From positions 46,974 to 110,973 of the forward strand of contig CAWJJO010000003.1 of assembly GCA_963843285.1 (NCBI GenBank): 64,000 nucleotides of DNA, in the 5' to 3' direction. Below are positions 43,427-51,856 of the stretch, one piece after another. Source of the DNA: CAZDDB01 sp963843285 (GTDB taxonomy: Bacteria > Acidobacteriota > HRBIN11 > JAKEFK01). Numbering within the stretch: position 1 is the first letter of the stretch; each line of letters opens with the position of its first letter. Both the position numbers and the translations under genes were made by a program. The notes beneath the pieces are model-generated. The model was not told where the DNA came from, ran no database searches, and worked only from the letters and a program-made list of their open reading frames with translations.

Positions 43427-44691
43427 CAGCTTCTCTTCGCCGTCGTTTTCCGAATCATTTCTTCTGCCGTCCTGGCGTAGAGAGGATGAAACTGCGACTG
43501 AATGGAAAGGGCCTTTTTCAAATATGCGCTTGCTTCAGCCGGCCGACCTGCCGCCGCATAAATCATTCCGGCGTGATACATGAGTTTCGCGTCTCTGGTC
43601 TTCATTCGCAGCGCCTCTTTGATTGCGGATACCGCTTCCTCGATCCTGCCATTCTTGTACAGGCACCACGCCAGCGTGTCATACCCATACACATCTTTGC
43701 GAATTGCGATCTCATTTTGAGCAAGCTTCAGCCCTTCTTCCAGGTTACGGCCGTGATCTGCGTAGAATAGTGCGATTTGTCGGTTATGAATCTCCTGATT
43801 CATCTTGCTGATTTTGCCGATGTATTCCACGAGAGCGTATTGCTTTTCCGCTTCTGCGCGGCGGTCCAACGAAGTGTAGATGTCTCCAAGCGCAGCCGCA
43901 AATTCCGGCATCGGAACGATCGCGATCGCCTTTTCATAAAGAGCGATCGCTTCCTCCATATCACTCTGCGCTGCTTTTACCCTGGCCAGACCGGCGAACG
44001 CGTTGTAGGACACGGGATTGAGCTGAATGGATTGTTGAAAATAGGATTCGGCTTCGCGGGTTTTCCCGGATTCAAATGCCAGATTACCAAGCTGCAAAAG
44101 ATACCAGGAATAATCTTCCGGATCTTCAGGATTGGAAGCTTCCAGAGCTTCTTTCATGAACTCAATCGCTTCTTCAGGATCGCCGGCAATGGTCCGATAG
44201 GAAGAAGCTCTGGCGTAATACGGAGCGCCTGGTTTCAAGTCACCCATTTTGTCATAGGCATCCACACATTGTTCATACGCTCCAAGCTCGTAATATGCAT
44301 CGCCAAGAATTCCGTAGGCGCCAGAGCCGTAGGAATTTACAGCAATCGCTCTGAGCGACAGGTCACGCGCTTCCGCAAAACGGTGCTGTGACATCTGAAC
44401 AATTGCAAGATACAACAACGAGTCGTAATTTTGCGGGGCAATCGTCAGCGCTTGCCGCAACAGTTTTTCAGCCGAGACGTTGTAACTGAAATCGACCGTT
44501 TGCCGTACTCGCCGTATGTAGACATAGGCGAGTTTGTTTATTGCTTGAACATTTTGCGGGTCGTTCTTGATCAGCTCCTGGTAAGTCTTCATTTGGGCAT
44601 CCATAGATTTCGGCGCTGTTAGATCTCTGGCGTAAACGCCGGTGCATAGAATCGCAACAACCAGAACTGCGAACAAATGCAACCTCGTCAT
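43426..44691 (-). CDS. Secreted TPR-repeat protein
   Basis: 421 residues from the ATG at 44691. Signal peptide MTRLHLFAVLVVAILCTGVYA, then a chain of about eight to ten TPRs (for example AEKLLRQALTIAPQNYDSLLYLAIVQMSQHRFAEARDL; AEASAYLKKALSIQSQF). A periplasmic protein-protein interaction scaffold is likely. It is coupled by 1-nt overlap to the NicO-like gene and preceded by the DUF4331 gene, a three-gene arrangement that suggests one function. The longer frame to 44814 is translated repeat D2. Confidence 0.85.
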   Translation of the reverse strand: MTRLHLFAVLVVAILCTGVYARDLTAPKSMDAQMKTYQELIKNDPQNVQAINKLAYVYIRRVRQTVDFSYNVSAEKLLRQALTIAPQNYDSLLYLAIVQMSQHRFAEARDLSLRAIAVNSYGSGAYGILGDAYYELGAYEQCVDAYDKMGDLKPGAPYYARASSYRTIAGDPEEAIEFMKEALEASNPEDPEDYSWYLLQLGNLAFESGKTREAESYFQQSIQLNPVSYNAFAGLARVKAAQSDMEEAIALYEKAIAIVPMPEFAAALGDIYTSLDRRAEAEKQYALVEYIGKISKMNQEIHNRQIALFYADHGRNLEEGLKLAQNEIAIRKDVYGYDTLAWCLYKNGRIEEAVSAIKEALRMKTRDAKLMYHAGMIYAAAGRPAEASAYLKKALSIQSQFHPLYARTAEEMIRKTTAKRS

Positions 44692-44752
44692 GAGCTTTCC
44701 CTTCTTCTTATACGGAGTGAATTGAGTGTTCGGATTTCTTCGATTGAAAAAG

Positions 44753-44829
44753 GTAGGGGCGACCCTTGTAGTCGCCCTCACCGGGAATCGACATCGTTCG
44801 AAGCGGGCGACCACAAGGGTCGCCCCTAC
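44753..44829. repeat. Palindromic repeat, GTAGGGGCGACC type (D2)
   Basis: Ends GTAGGGGCGACCCTTGTAGT... and its inverted partner ...GACCACAAGGGTCGCCCCTAC, with a 30-bp middle. It lies between the DUF4331 and TPR genes of the same strand, so it is probably transcribed as a hairpin. Confidence 0.85.
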
Positions 44830-44836
44830 ACGTCAA

Positions 44837-46318
44837 CTATTGCGCTGCTTTGCCGTGTCCGCCTTTTAGACCCTGATGCGGCAGCGCGTACCAGGGGAAC
44901 TTTGTGAGGTATGGTTTGTCGTTGTGGTTCACGCTATCGCCAACACCCGCCGCGGGATTTCCGGTCAGTATCAGGCTGACGATCACATCGCTGACATCTA
45001 CCTGTTCCCGGTCGTTTGTGCTGCCGCCCGGAATGCTCCGTCCATTGGGAAATTGAGTATCGGTAGCAACATCGATGCGAAGTACATCACCCACCTTCCC
45101 GGGTTCGATCGGAACATGATGACAACCCTTTGCCGGTATATCATCGAGGTTGATTACTTTCAGGATATCCACTCTTCCGCTCTTCAAGCTATCAACCGTA
45201 GCTTGATCTACTCCCAGCGCTCTGTAGATACCAAGGAACTCTGCATCCCGAACCAGGATCGGATTCAGAAAATATGCAGCAAAGTTTTGAACATCGGTCT
45301 TAGGCGTTGTTCGTAAATACTTGCCCTGATCCTGCACACCGATGAGTCCTGCATTTACGAGAGGGAGACCTTCACGGCCGACCTGAATGAATGGGCCCGA
45401 TTCGATGGGATCACCGCCACCGCGAAGCGTACGGGATTTGTGACGGCTTGCTGAAGCCCAGACTCCCAACAGGGTATCGTCCCCACAGGTTCCGTTGTGC
45501 GGGATTGGTCCGCCAAGAACTGCTTCCACCGGAACTTCGAGGGCCATCACGTTGAGGTTGAAGCCTGCGAAAACATCTTCACCCGGCGATTTGCGTCCGC
45601 CTGGAAGGTTGGCGAGATTGAGAACGTCAAAGATCCCTTTTTCATCCAGATAGAATGCGTCATCCATCACACCGACAAATGCACGGCCTTCTCCACCTGC
45701 GAGATCACAAATAAAGCTGTCGATGAATTGTTCATTGTAAAGCGCGGACTGTTCTGTCCCTACGTCGTAGCCTTTGAAATCGCCGAGTCCGTATGCAATG
45801 CGATCTGTAAACGGACCTACGTTGGGTGGCGCCATCTTGCAACTGCTTGCAAGAGTGGTAACCGTCTTTTTCCCGCCGTTATGTACGATTTTTCTGACGG
45901 AGTAGTTGAATTGTGCGCCGCCGATCTGAACCAGCAGCTCCTTTCCACCGCCTGGAGGCAGCGAGAGATCTGTCGTATCCACGCGCGGTGGCGGAGTGCA
46001 ATTCAACTGAATCTGATAAGTGACCGCGTCATCTAGAACGCCGATTCCGCGTGTGATGTGAAACTCATACAGGACGCCGCAGCCAAGACGAGTTTGCTGG
46101 TTTCCCTGACCGGGCTCATGGAGTCCGTAGTAGCCGGCCAGCAGATTCAGGTTGGCATGACTGCCGGGCGTCACAAACGCGTAAACATCCGTGTTATCAA
46201 CGGCAGGGTCTTCCAGAATCGCCTGAGCCTCACGGTGACTCGAGGCCTGAGATAAGTTGCAGAAAAAGGCCAGCGCCGCAATCACGGCGAGGCTAAGAAC
46301 AAAAACCTTTATTCGCAT
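44837..46318 (-). CDS. DUF4331 family secreted protein
   Basis: 493 residues from the ATG at 46318, with AGGAGG 6 nt upstream. Signal peptide MRIKVFVLSLAVIAALAFFCNLSQA, then SSHREAQAILEDPAVDNTDVYAFVTPG, the hallmark of DUF4331. The chain is extracytoplasmic, rich in Asp/Gly, and contains Cys that may pair (RLGCGVLYEF, LNCTPPP, SSCKMAPP, GTCGDDTLLG). The function of DUF4331 is unknown. It is the first gene of the DUF4331-TPR-NicO block, which hints at metal handling. Confidence 0.88.
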   Translation of the reverse strand: MRIKVFVLSLAVIAALAFFCNLSQASSHREAQAILEDPAVDNTDVYAFVTPGSHANLNLLAGYYGLHEPGQGNQQTRLGCGVLYEFHITRGIGVLDDAVTYQIQLNCTPPPRVDTTDLSLPPGGGKELLVQIGGAQFNYSVRKIVHNGGKKTVTTLASSCKMAPPNVGPFTDRIAYGLGDFKGYDVGTEQSALYNEQFIDSFICDLAGGEGRAFVGVMDDAFYLDEKGIFDVLNLANLPGGRKSPGEDVFAGFNLNVMALEVPVEAVLGGPIPHNGTCGDDTLLGVWASASRHKSRTLRGGGDPIESGPFIQVGREGLPLVNAGLIGVQDQGKYLRTTPKTDVQNFAAYFLNPILVRDAEFLGIYRALGVDQATVDSLKSGRVDILKVINLDDIPAKGCHHVPIEPGKVGDVLRIDVATDTQFPNGRSIPGGSTNDREQVDVSDVIVSLILTGNPAAGVGDSVNHNDKPYLTKFPWYALPHQGLKGGHGKAAQ

Positions 46319-46429
46319 TGAAATCCTCCTTCTCCTCATTACGGATTTATGTGTTCTGTTAGATTCATACGCGGGAAAAGAGTTTTTGGATGAGGTTCCA
46401 AAAAAATTGCAGAATTCTATGAAGGAAAC

Positions 46430-46453
46430 TATCTACTAATAAGATAGTAGATA
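46430..46453. promoter_or_regulatory. Inverted repeat upstream of DUF4331 gene (operator or terminator)
   Basis: TATCTACTA and TAGTAGATA (read on the minus strand) form a perfect 9-bp dyad around TCTTAT. A -10-like TAGAAT on the minus strand (46414-46419) lies just downstream, so it could be an operator for the DUF4331 operon. It could also be an AT-rich terminator of the kinase gene ending at 46475. The spacing differs from the BlaI-type dyads. Confidence 0.5.
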
Positions 46454-46474
46454 CTAGAAAGATTTTTCCGGGGT

Positions 46475-48658
46475 TCAGTCTTTGGCGCCGGCTTTCTGCA
46501 GGATAGCCACCATCGCTTCCCGTTTGGCGGCATCGCCGTACTGGCCGGCTCTTTTCAGTGCCGTGCCCTCACTTTTATCCTTTGCCTGGACATCAGCGCC
46601 GGCCTGGATGAGGATAGGAAGGACTTCCACCCGGCCTCCTTCCGCCGCTTTCATCAATGCATTTTCGCCGGTTGTGGACGCAGCAACATTGACATCTGCT
46701 CTTGCCTGAATGAGAGCTTCGATGTTTTCTTTATAGCCCCAGTAGGATGATTGCATGAGAGGTGTGACGCCTGAGTCATTCATCGCATTTACGTTCGAGC
46801 CGGCAGCAATCAAGAGTTTCACAACATCGGCCCGGTCCTTGCTCGCTGCCGTGAGCAGGGCAGTGTCGCCACTCTTGTCTTTTGCTTCAAGATCTGCCCC
46901 GGCCTGAATCAACAGCGGAATGATCTTTGGCCTGCTCCCTTCCACTGCGTTCATCAATGCGGTTGCATGGTTGGAAGTGGCTTTGGCGTTCACATTTGCG
47001 CCTGCTTGCAGGAGGAGCTTCACATTGTCCTCGTATCCCCAGTAGGAAGATCGCATTAACGGAGTTACGCCGGTCTGTTCCGCTGCATTCACATCTGCGC
47101 CGGCCTGGACTAAGAGTTGTAGAACATCCGAGCGGTCTTTTCCAGAAGCAGACATCAAAGGTGTTTCGCCGCTCTTGTTTCGAATTGCCAGATCGGCGCC
47201 TCCCCGGATTAGAATCTGAATCACATCCGGTCTGGCTCCTTCGACTGCGCCAAAAATCGCCGTCTCGCCGGCATTGGAATTCTTTGCATTGATTTCAGCG
47301 CCGGCACGAAGCAAGGCTTCTACATTGTCCGAATATCCCCAGTAGGCGGATTTCATTAACGGCGTAAAACCGTCCTTGTCTCCCATGTTTACATTTGCGC
47401 CGGCATCCAGCAGCGCTTGCACTACGTCCGCGTTGTTGATCATGGCGGCCTGAAGCAGCGGAGTTTCACCGGATGGTCCTGCAGCATTCACATCTGCACC
47501 CTCTTGAATCAAAGCTTTTACGGCATCTACATCCGAGCTCGCAATCGCCGGTGAGAAATCCTTTGTGATTCTGTTTCCTTTCTGCGGCTCTTCTTTGCCG
47601 GCTTTTTTTGTGAGCAGTAGGAACGATCCCGCCACAGCGATCAATGCAACGAGACCAAGAACAATCCACATTACAACGTTCGGTTTTGTCTTGCGATCGG
47701 TTTCTTGAGCAGGAGGTATTGCGACAGTAGGCCTTGTCCCAATTGTAGGGATCTGCTCTGCAGGAATAGGCGTTGGAGAGGTTCCAGGTTCCGCAGATTG
47801 AAACGCGCGTTCCAGATCTTGGGCAAACTCCAACATGGAAGACTGACGATCATTCCTGTTTTTTGACAACGCTTTCAAAATGACGCGATCCAGGGATTCC
47901 GGAAGACCTGGAAGAGAAAAGGAGAGCATCGGTCTGGGTGGTTCGGTTGCATGCTTGACCAGATATCCCATTGGTGTTGGTGAATAGAACGGAAGTTTTC
48001 CGACAAGCATGTAATAAAGAGTTACCGCAAGAGAATAAATATCCGAACGATGATCAATGGAGGACCCTTCTTCGAGAATTCCAGTTTGCTCCGGGCTGCA
48101 ATATTCTGGTTTTCCCAGAAACATGTCCGTTGCAGTGAATTGCTTCGCTTCCCCCGCAAGCGGCTTGGCGATGCCGAAATCGATCACTTTTGTAATTTCA
48201 GCTCCGCTTTCATCTTTGACCAGCATCAAATTGTCCGGAGAAATATCGCGGTGAATGATCCCTTTCGCGTGCGCGCTGTGCAATCCCGCCGCAGCCTGAC
48301 GAGCGATCCGGACCGATTCTTGAATTGGAATTTTTCCCATTCGCTGCATCCGTTTCAGTACGCTTTCGCCCCGAACAAATTCCATCACCATGAACAACGT
48401 ATTCTCATCGAGCGTTCCGAACTCGTAAAGCTGCACAAGATTCGGATGATTCAATTCGCTCAGGATCCTGGCCTCGCGAATAAATCGGTCGCGGTGATCT
48501 TGATCTCCCGCAAGGAAACTCTGGATGACTTTAATGGCCCGTTCTTTCTGCAGCAAAACATGACGCGCTTTGTAAACGGCGCCCATGCCGCCTTTGCCAA
48601 TCGATTCGATGATTTCGTATTCACGGATTCGCGTACCTACCAGCGCGTCCTTGTTCAT
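46475..48658 (-). CDS. Membrane Ser/Thr protein kinase with extracytoplasmic ankyrin repeats
   Basis: 727 residues from the ATG at 48658 (MNKDALVGTRIREYEI). PknB-like kinase: glycine loop GKGGMGAVYK at 21-30, Lys43 in AIKVIQ, HRDISPDN from 136, DFG 160-162. One membrane helix lies at about 329-350. About 370-725 holds ankyrin repeats with a higher-order period of about 101 residues (three ankyrins), seen as TPLMxSxYWGY...NAVEGxRP...SGxTxLxxASxKDR recurring three times. It is predicted to sense an external protein and signal inside. The 25-bp gap to the divergent PAP2 gene leaves little room for separate promoters. Confidence 0.9.
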   Translation of the reverse strand: MNKDALVGTRIREYEIIESIGKGGMGAVYKARHVLLQKERAIKVIQSFLAGDQDHRDRFIREARILSELNHPNLVQLYEFGTLDENTLFMVMEFVRGESVLKRMQRMGKIPIQESVRIARQAAAGLHSAHAKGIIHRDISPDNLMLVKDESGAEITKVIDFGIAKPLAGEAKQFTATDMFLGKPEYCSPEQTGILEEGSSIDHRSDIYSLAVTLYYMLVGKLPFYSPTPMGYLVKHATEPPRPMLSFSLPGLPESLDRVILKALSKNRNDRQSSMLEFAQDLERAFQSAEPGTSPTPIPAEQIPTIGTRPTVAIPPAQETDRKTKPNVVMWIVLGLVALIAVAGSFLLLTKKAGKEEPQKGNRITKDFSPAIASSDVDAVKALIQEGADVNAAGPSGETPLLQAAMINNADVVQALLDAGANVNMGDKDGFTPLMKSAYWGYSDNVEALLRAGAEINAKNSNAGETAIFGAVEGARPDVIQILIRGGADLAIRNKSGETPLMSASGKDRSDVLQLLVQAGADVNAAEQTGVTPLMRSSYWGYEDNVKLLLQAGANVNAKATSNHATALMNAVEGSRPKIIPLLIQAGADLEAKDKSGDTALLTAASKDRADVVKLLIAAGSNVNAMNDSGVTPLMQSSYWGYKENIEALIQARADVNVAASTTGENALMKAAEGGRVEVLPILIQAGADVQAKDKSEGTALKRAGQYGDAAKREAMVAILQKAGAKD

Positions 48659-48683
48659 ATTCCTTGTATTGTAATATGTAACC

Positions 48684-49403
48684 ATGAACGTCGCAGAGCC
48701 GGAGAAAGGCTGGTATCAACGATGGCTCTCACCCGATGGGTACCTCGGACTGCATCTGACCGTCGGCTTTGTAATCGCTCTGATTACAGGGATTGTTTTC
48801 AAACTGATTGCGCATGAGGTCTTTGAAACACCGCAAGTCCGGTCTCTGGATGTTCTGGCACAGAACTGGGTCAACTCCATCTACTCCCCGGAACTCTCAT
48901 CTGCGATGATCGGAATCACAGTTTTTGGAGATTCGTGGGTTGTAGTTTCTCTATCTCTAATCGTGATATTTGTATTGTTCGTCCATTCATCTCATCGTCG
49001 CCTGTATACATTCAGTTCGATCATGGCGGGTGGCGCTTTGCTAAACATGCTCCTAAAATTGGGTTTTCATCGCGGACGCCCGGATGAGATGCAACTGGTG
49101 GTTGCCCACGGCTTCAGCTTTCCCAGCGGCCATGCTATGGGTTCGATGTTGTTTTTTGGCGGCCTTGCCTATGTTGTGTTCTTTACAGCCCAGCGACATC
49201 CGATGTGGCGTTTCCTGGGAATCCTGGGATGTATGCTTGCGACTTTGTTGATTGGCGGCAGCCGGATCTACCTTGGTGTTCATTATCTGAGCGATGTTGT
49301 GGCCGGATTTGTTGCGGGGTTATTCTGGATTGGCATTTGCGTTACCGGTACTGAAAGTTGGATTCGACTGCGCGACCGCGGTCGAAAGCGCAATCAATTG
49401 TGA
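48684..49403 (+). CDS. PAP2 (type 2 phosphatidic acid phosphatase) family membrane protein
   Basis: 239 residues, about six helices. Catalytic motifs in order: KLGFHRGRP (KxxxxxxRP, near 118), FPSGHA (PSGH, near 148) and SRIYLGVHYLSDV (SRxxxxxHxxxD, near 193). It removes phosphate from a membrane lipid, possibly undecaprenyl pyrophosphate (BacA-independent recycling), phosphatidylglycerol phosphate or phosphatidate. It is divergent from the kinase gene and followed by two small lipoproteins on the same strand. Confidence 0.9.
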   Translation: MNVAEPEKGWYQRWLSPDGYLGLHLTVGFVIALITGIVFKLIAHEVFETPQVRSLDVLAQNWVNSIYSPELSSAMIGITVFGDSWVVVSLSLIVIFVLFVHSSHRRLYTFSSIMAGGALLNMLLKLGFHRGRPDEMQLVVAHGFSFPSGHAMGSMLFFGGLAYVVFFTAQRHPMWRFLGILGCMLATLLIGGSRIYLGVHYLSDVVAGFVAGLFWIGICVTGTESWIRLRDRGRKRNQL

Positions 49404-49460
49404 GTCCTTGCTGCGGCTCTCGCGGTCGCCCTCCTGTTCGAATTGAAGTAAGATACAATC

Positions 49461-49682
49461 ATGCGTCTCCTGCCTCTTCTTTTGATCGGCCTCCTGTTGA
49501 TCCCTGGTTGCGGAAAGAATCCGGAAGCGGAAGAAAAAAAGAAGATTGAAAAAGAAGTAAAAGATATCGGTGACCCGAACGCTCCTCTTGAAATCCGCGC
49601 GCTGCAGGGAGCAAAGCAGGTAAAGAAGGACATCGAAGAAAAACAAAAAGAAGAGAAGAAGATTCTGGAGGAAAGAGATTGA
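49461..49682 (+). CDS. Small lipoprotein A
   Basis: 73 residues. The lipoprotein signal MRLLPLLLIGLLLIPGC gives the lipobox LIPGC with Cys17. The mature part is highly charged and probably one long helix (KKKIEKEVKDIG...KQVKKDIEEKQKEEKK). A TACAAT -10-like box stands just upstream. Its stop overlaps the start of the next lipoprotein. Function unknown. Confidence 0.75.
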   Translation: MRLLPLLLIGLLLIPGCGKNPEAEEKKKIEKEVKDIGDPNAPLEIRALQGAKQVKKDIEEKQKEEKKILEERD

Positions 49683-49933
49683 AACGTTTTCTTGTTCTTT
49701 TCATATTCATCGGATTACTTCCTGGCTGTAAATCGGAAGTGGAGCCGGAGAAAGAGAAAGCGAAGCCCGCGGTTGTGCAGGAACAGCCTCAAGCAGCCGA
49801 AGAAGAAGCGGAGCCACAGGACGACAGAGGACCTGATGGCGGTCTGGGCACTCTGGACTACTCACGGGATGCGAAAGCAGCGTCAGACGCGGAGTCAAAG
49901 GCTGCGGAAAAAGCTCTGGAAGAGACGGAGTAA
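49679..49933 (+). CDS. Small lipoprotein B (TTG start)
   Basis: 84 residues. The start codon is TTG at 49679, supported by GGAGG 7 nt upstream and by a 4-nt overlap (TTGA) with lipoprotein A. Signal and lipobox FIGLLPGC, Cys17. The mature part is acidic and rich in Ala/Glu/Pro (EKEKAKPAVVQEQPQ; AASDAESKAAEKALEETE). Coupled translation suggests A and B act together. Function unknown. Confidence 0.72.
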   Translation: MKRFLVLFIFIGLLPGCKSEVEPEKEKAKPAVVQEQPQAAEEEAEPQDDRGPDGGLGTLDYSRDAKAASDAESKAAEKALEETE

Positions 49934-49936
49934 AGG

Positions 49937-50019
49937 GTAGGTAGGGGCGACCTTGTGGTCGCCCTCATGAAATCGCTATTCTTCGGAACGGGGGACCACA
50001 AGGGTCGCCCCTACCTACC
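49937..50019. repeat. Palindromic repeat, GTAGGGGCGACC type (D3)
   Basis: Perfect 16-bp inverted ends GGTAGGTAGGGGCGAC / GTCGCCCCTACCTACC between convergent genes. The DUF1028 stop codon TAG (50015-50017) is the start of the element, and the lipoprotein B stop is 3 nt from its other end. It may act as a two-way terminator. Confidence 0.85.
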
Positions 50020-50986
50020 GTGGCGCGACTGCTTTGATTTTGGTTACCGCTTCTGCCGGCAAGAGTCCGGACGCCGGTAAGCGGTCGATCAATCCAATCC
50101 ACCTGCGATCGCGTTGAAACACTTTCCGAAACAGCTCCAACCCCCGAGTCTCATCGCCGGCCGTGTAAACTCCGACAGCATGCCAGAAAATCAACTCGTC
50201 ACTATCCGGAGCGAGCTCGGTTGCTGCGCCATATTCCTTCATGGCCTCCTCCAGCTTGTTTTCAGCAACCAATGCGTCTCCACGATCTTCATGTTGATAA
50301 GCCGCCTGCAACTTCAGCAAACGTCGCAGCTCTTGCAGAGGATGTGGATGATCTTCAACACGCAAATCGATCAATCGATCTTTCCACCACACGCCGGCCC
50401 GTTTACCGCTGACAACCAGAATGGCAGCGGACTGTTCTCCGCGCACGTCTCCACCCGCAGCCTGTGCGGCCTCCAGCGCAGCCAGCATGCGCTCTGCCAG
50501 TGATCCGCTGGCGCTTTCAAATGCTGTTGCCATAGCAGGCCATACCGTTGCGTTGGACATCAGATTGGCTTGCACCGAGTAGTTGGCGCCCTCGTGATGC
50601 CCCGCATCTGCGATGCACTTGATTCCGGTATGCGCAGCGACATTTCCGCTTGCGTCAATCATTGCAATCTGACGAACGTCACGCCCCTCATCCGAAGCCA
50701 GCAGGGAACGCAATGCATCTGACGCGGATTTGCCGGTCTTCATCAACTCCAGGCCCAGTGGCCCGTAACTGACTTCTGTAAACGACTGAGTGGCAACGGC
50801 TCCTACCCCTGCCTCTGCCCAGGGGACTCTGGATCCCACGGAGAAATAATGCGACTGAACGGCTACTCCGATCTCGCCCGTTTGCGGATCGCGCGCCACG
50901 ATCGAATAGGTGTGCGCCGGAATCCCTGCAAAGCAAATCGCCACAAAAAAATTCAAAGCTATGAGAATCAAACAAACGCGTTTCAT
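50015..50986 (-). CDS. DUF1028 family secreted protein (Ntn-hydrolase-like)
   Basis: 323 residues. Signal peptide MKRVCLILIALNFFVAICFA, then HTYSIVARDPQTGEIGVAVQSHYFSVGSRVPWAEAGVGAVATQ, the start of DUF1028, which has an Ntn-hydrolase-like fold. About 25-225 is the DUF1028 domain (SNATVWPAMATAFES; EQSAAILVV). The C-terminal 90 residues (HPLQELRRLLKLQAAYQHEDRGD) look helical and TPR-like. The reaction is unknown. It is convergent with the lipoprotein pair. Confidence 0.82.
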   Translation of the reverse strand: MKRVCLILIALNFFVAICFAGIPAHTYSIVARDPQTGEIGVAVQSHYFSVGSRVPWAEAGVGAVATQSFTEVSYGPLGLELMKTGKSASDALRSLLASDEGRDVRQIAMIDASGNVAAHTGIKCIADAGHHEGANYSVQANLMSNATVWPAMATAFESASGSLAERMLAALEAAQAAGGDVRGEQSAAILVVSGKRAGVWWKDRLIDLRVEDHPHPLQELRRLLKLQAAYQHEDRGDALVAENKLEEAMKEYGAATELAPDSDELIFWHAVGVYTAGDETRGLELFRKVFQRDRRWIGLIDRLPASGLLPAEAVTKIKAVAPR

Positions 50987-51040
50987 GAAACCTCCTGCAT
51001 TGATCCGGTGAACAAAAACCGCTATCGTTTCAAATTGTAC

Positions 51041-51856
51041 ATGAGTTACTCGCAGAAGATCGTTTTAGGAAGGACCGGACTGCAGGTCAGCCGGATAGGC
51101 ATCGGATGTTCTTATGGGATTGATACGGATGCCCTGGAGGAAGCGTTTGAACGGGGAATCAACTATTTCTATTTTGGAACTCTCCGCCGCGCAGCCATGG
51201 CCAGGGCTGTCCACCATCTGACTCCGCGATTCCGCGAGCAGCTTGTTATAGCGATCCAGAGCTATGCGCGGTCCGCCTCGGTAGTGGGCCTGAGTGTAGA
51301 TCTGGCGCTTCGGAAATTGAAGCTGGATCATGCAGATCTGCTGATCCTGGGAAAAACGGATTCGGCTCCTTCTAATAAATTCGTAGATGAAGTGTTGCGG
51401 CTGAAAGAGAAGGGCAAAATTCGATTTCTGGCCATCTCCGCGCATCATCGCCCCGTCTTTGAATCACACATCGGCTCCGGCGCCTACGATGTGATTATGG
51501 TCCGTTACAACGCAGCCCACACTCGCGCCGAAGAACAGGTATTCCCATTGTTGCCGTCTGCAAGCAGGCCTGGCGTCATTTCGTTTACCGCTACAAGGTG
51601 GGGAACCTTGCTGCGTCCGATTCCCGGGGAACGAACCCCTTCCGCTTCTGATTGTTACCGGTTTGCACTAGCAAATCCGGCGGTCGATTTGTGTTTGTGC
51701 GGACCTAAAAATCGGGTCGAATTGCAGGAAGCACTGCGGGTTCTGGATTCTGCTCCCATGACGGCGGATGATCTGTCCTGGATGCGGCGCATCGGCGCAC
51801 TTGTATATCCCACAAAAGCTCATAATCTCCTCCTCCGTAAGTTGATCTTTGATTGA
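51041..51856 (+). CDS. Aldo/keto reductase-like protein lacking the catalytic tetrad
   Basis: 271 residues from the ATG at 51041 (MSYSQKIVLGRTGLQVSRIGIG). It reads as a TIM-barrel aldo/keto reductase, but the usual DTAxxYG (catalytic Asp and Tyr) is replaced by YFGTLRRAA. The strand that normally carries the catalytic Lys reads VIAIQSY, and the strand with His reads DLLILGKTD. So three or four of the four catalytic residues are absent and normal reductase activity is doubtful. The C-terminus (VDLCLCGPKNRVELQEALRVL) keeps the usual cofactor-region pattern. The stop codon lies in the terminal repeat of the GxxExxY cassette. Confidence 0.78.
   Translation: MSYSQKIVLGRTGLQVSRIGIGCSYGIDTDALEEAFERGINYFYFGTLRRAAMARAVHHLTPRFREQLVIAIQSYARSASVVGLSVDLALRKLKLDHADLLILGKTDSAPSNKFVDEVLRLKEKGKIRFLAISAHHRPVFESHIGSGAYDVIMVRYNAAHTRAEEQVFPLLPSASRPGVISFTATRWGTLLRPIPGERTPSASDCYRFALANPAVDLCLCGPKNRVELQEALRVLDSAPMTADDLSWMRRIGALVYPTKAHNLLLRKLIFD

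Noticed and set aside
46430..46453. TATCTACTA/TAGTAGATA dyad as a fourth BlaI operator
   Set aside because: The centre sequence and arm spacing differ from CTACAATTGTAG and there is no paired site; it is kept only as an unassigned inverted repeat.
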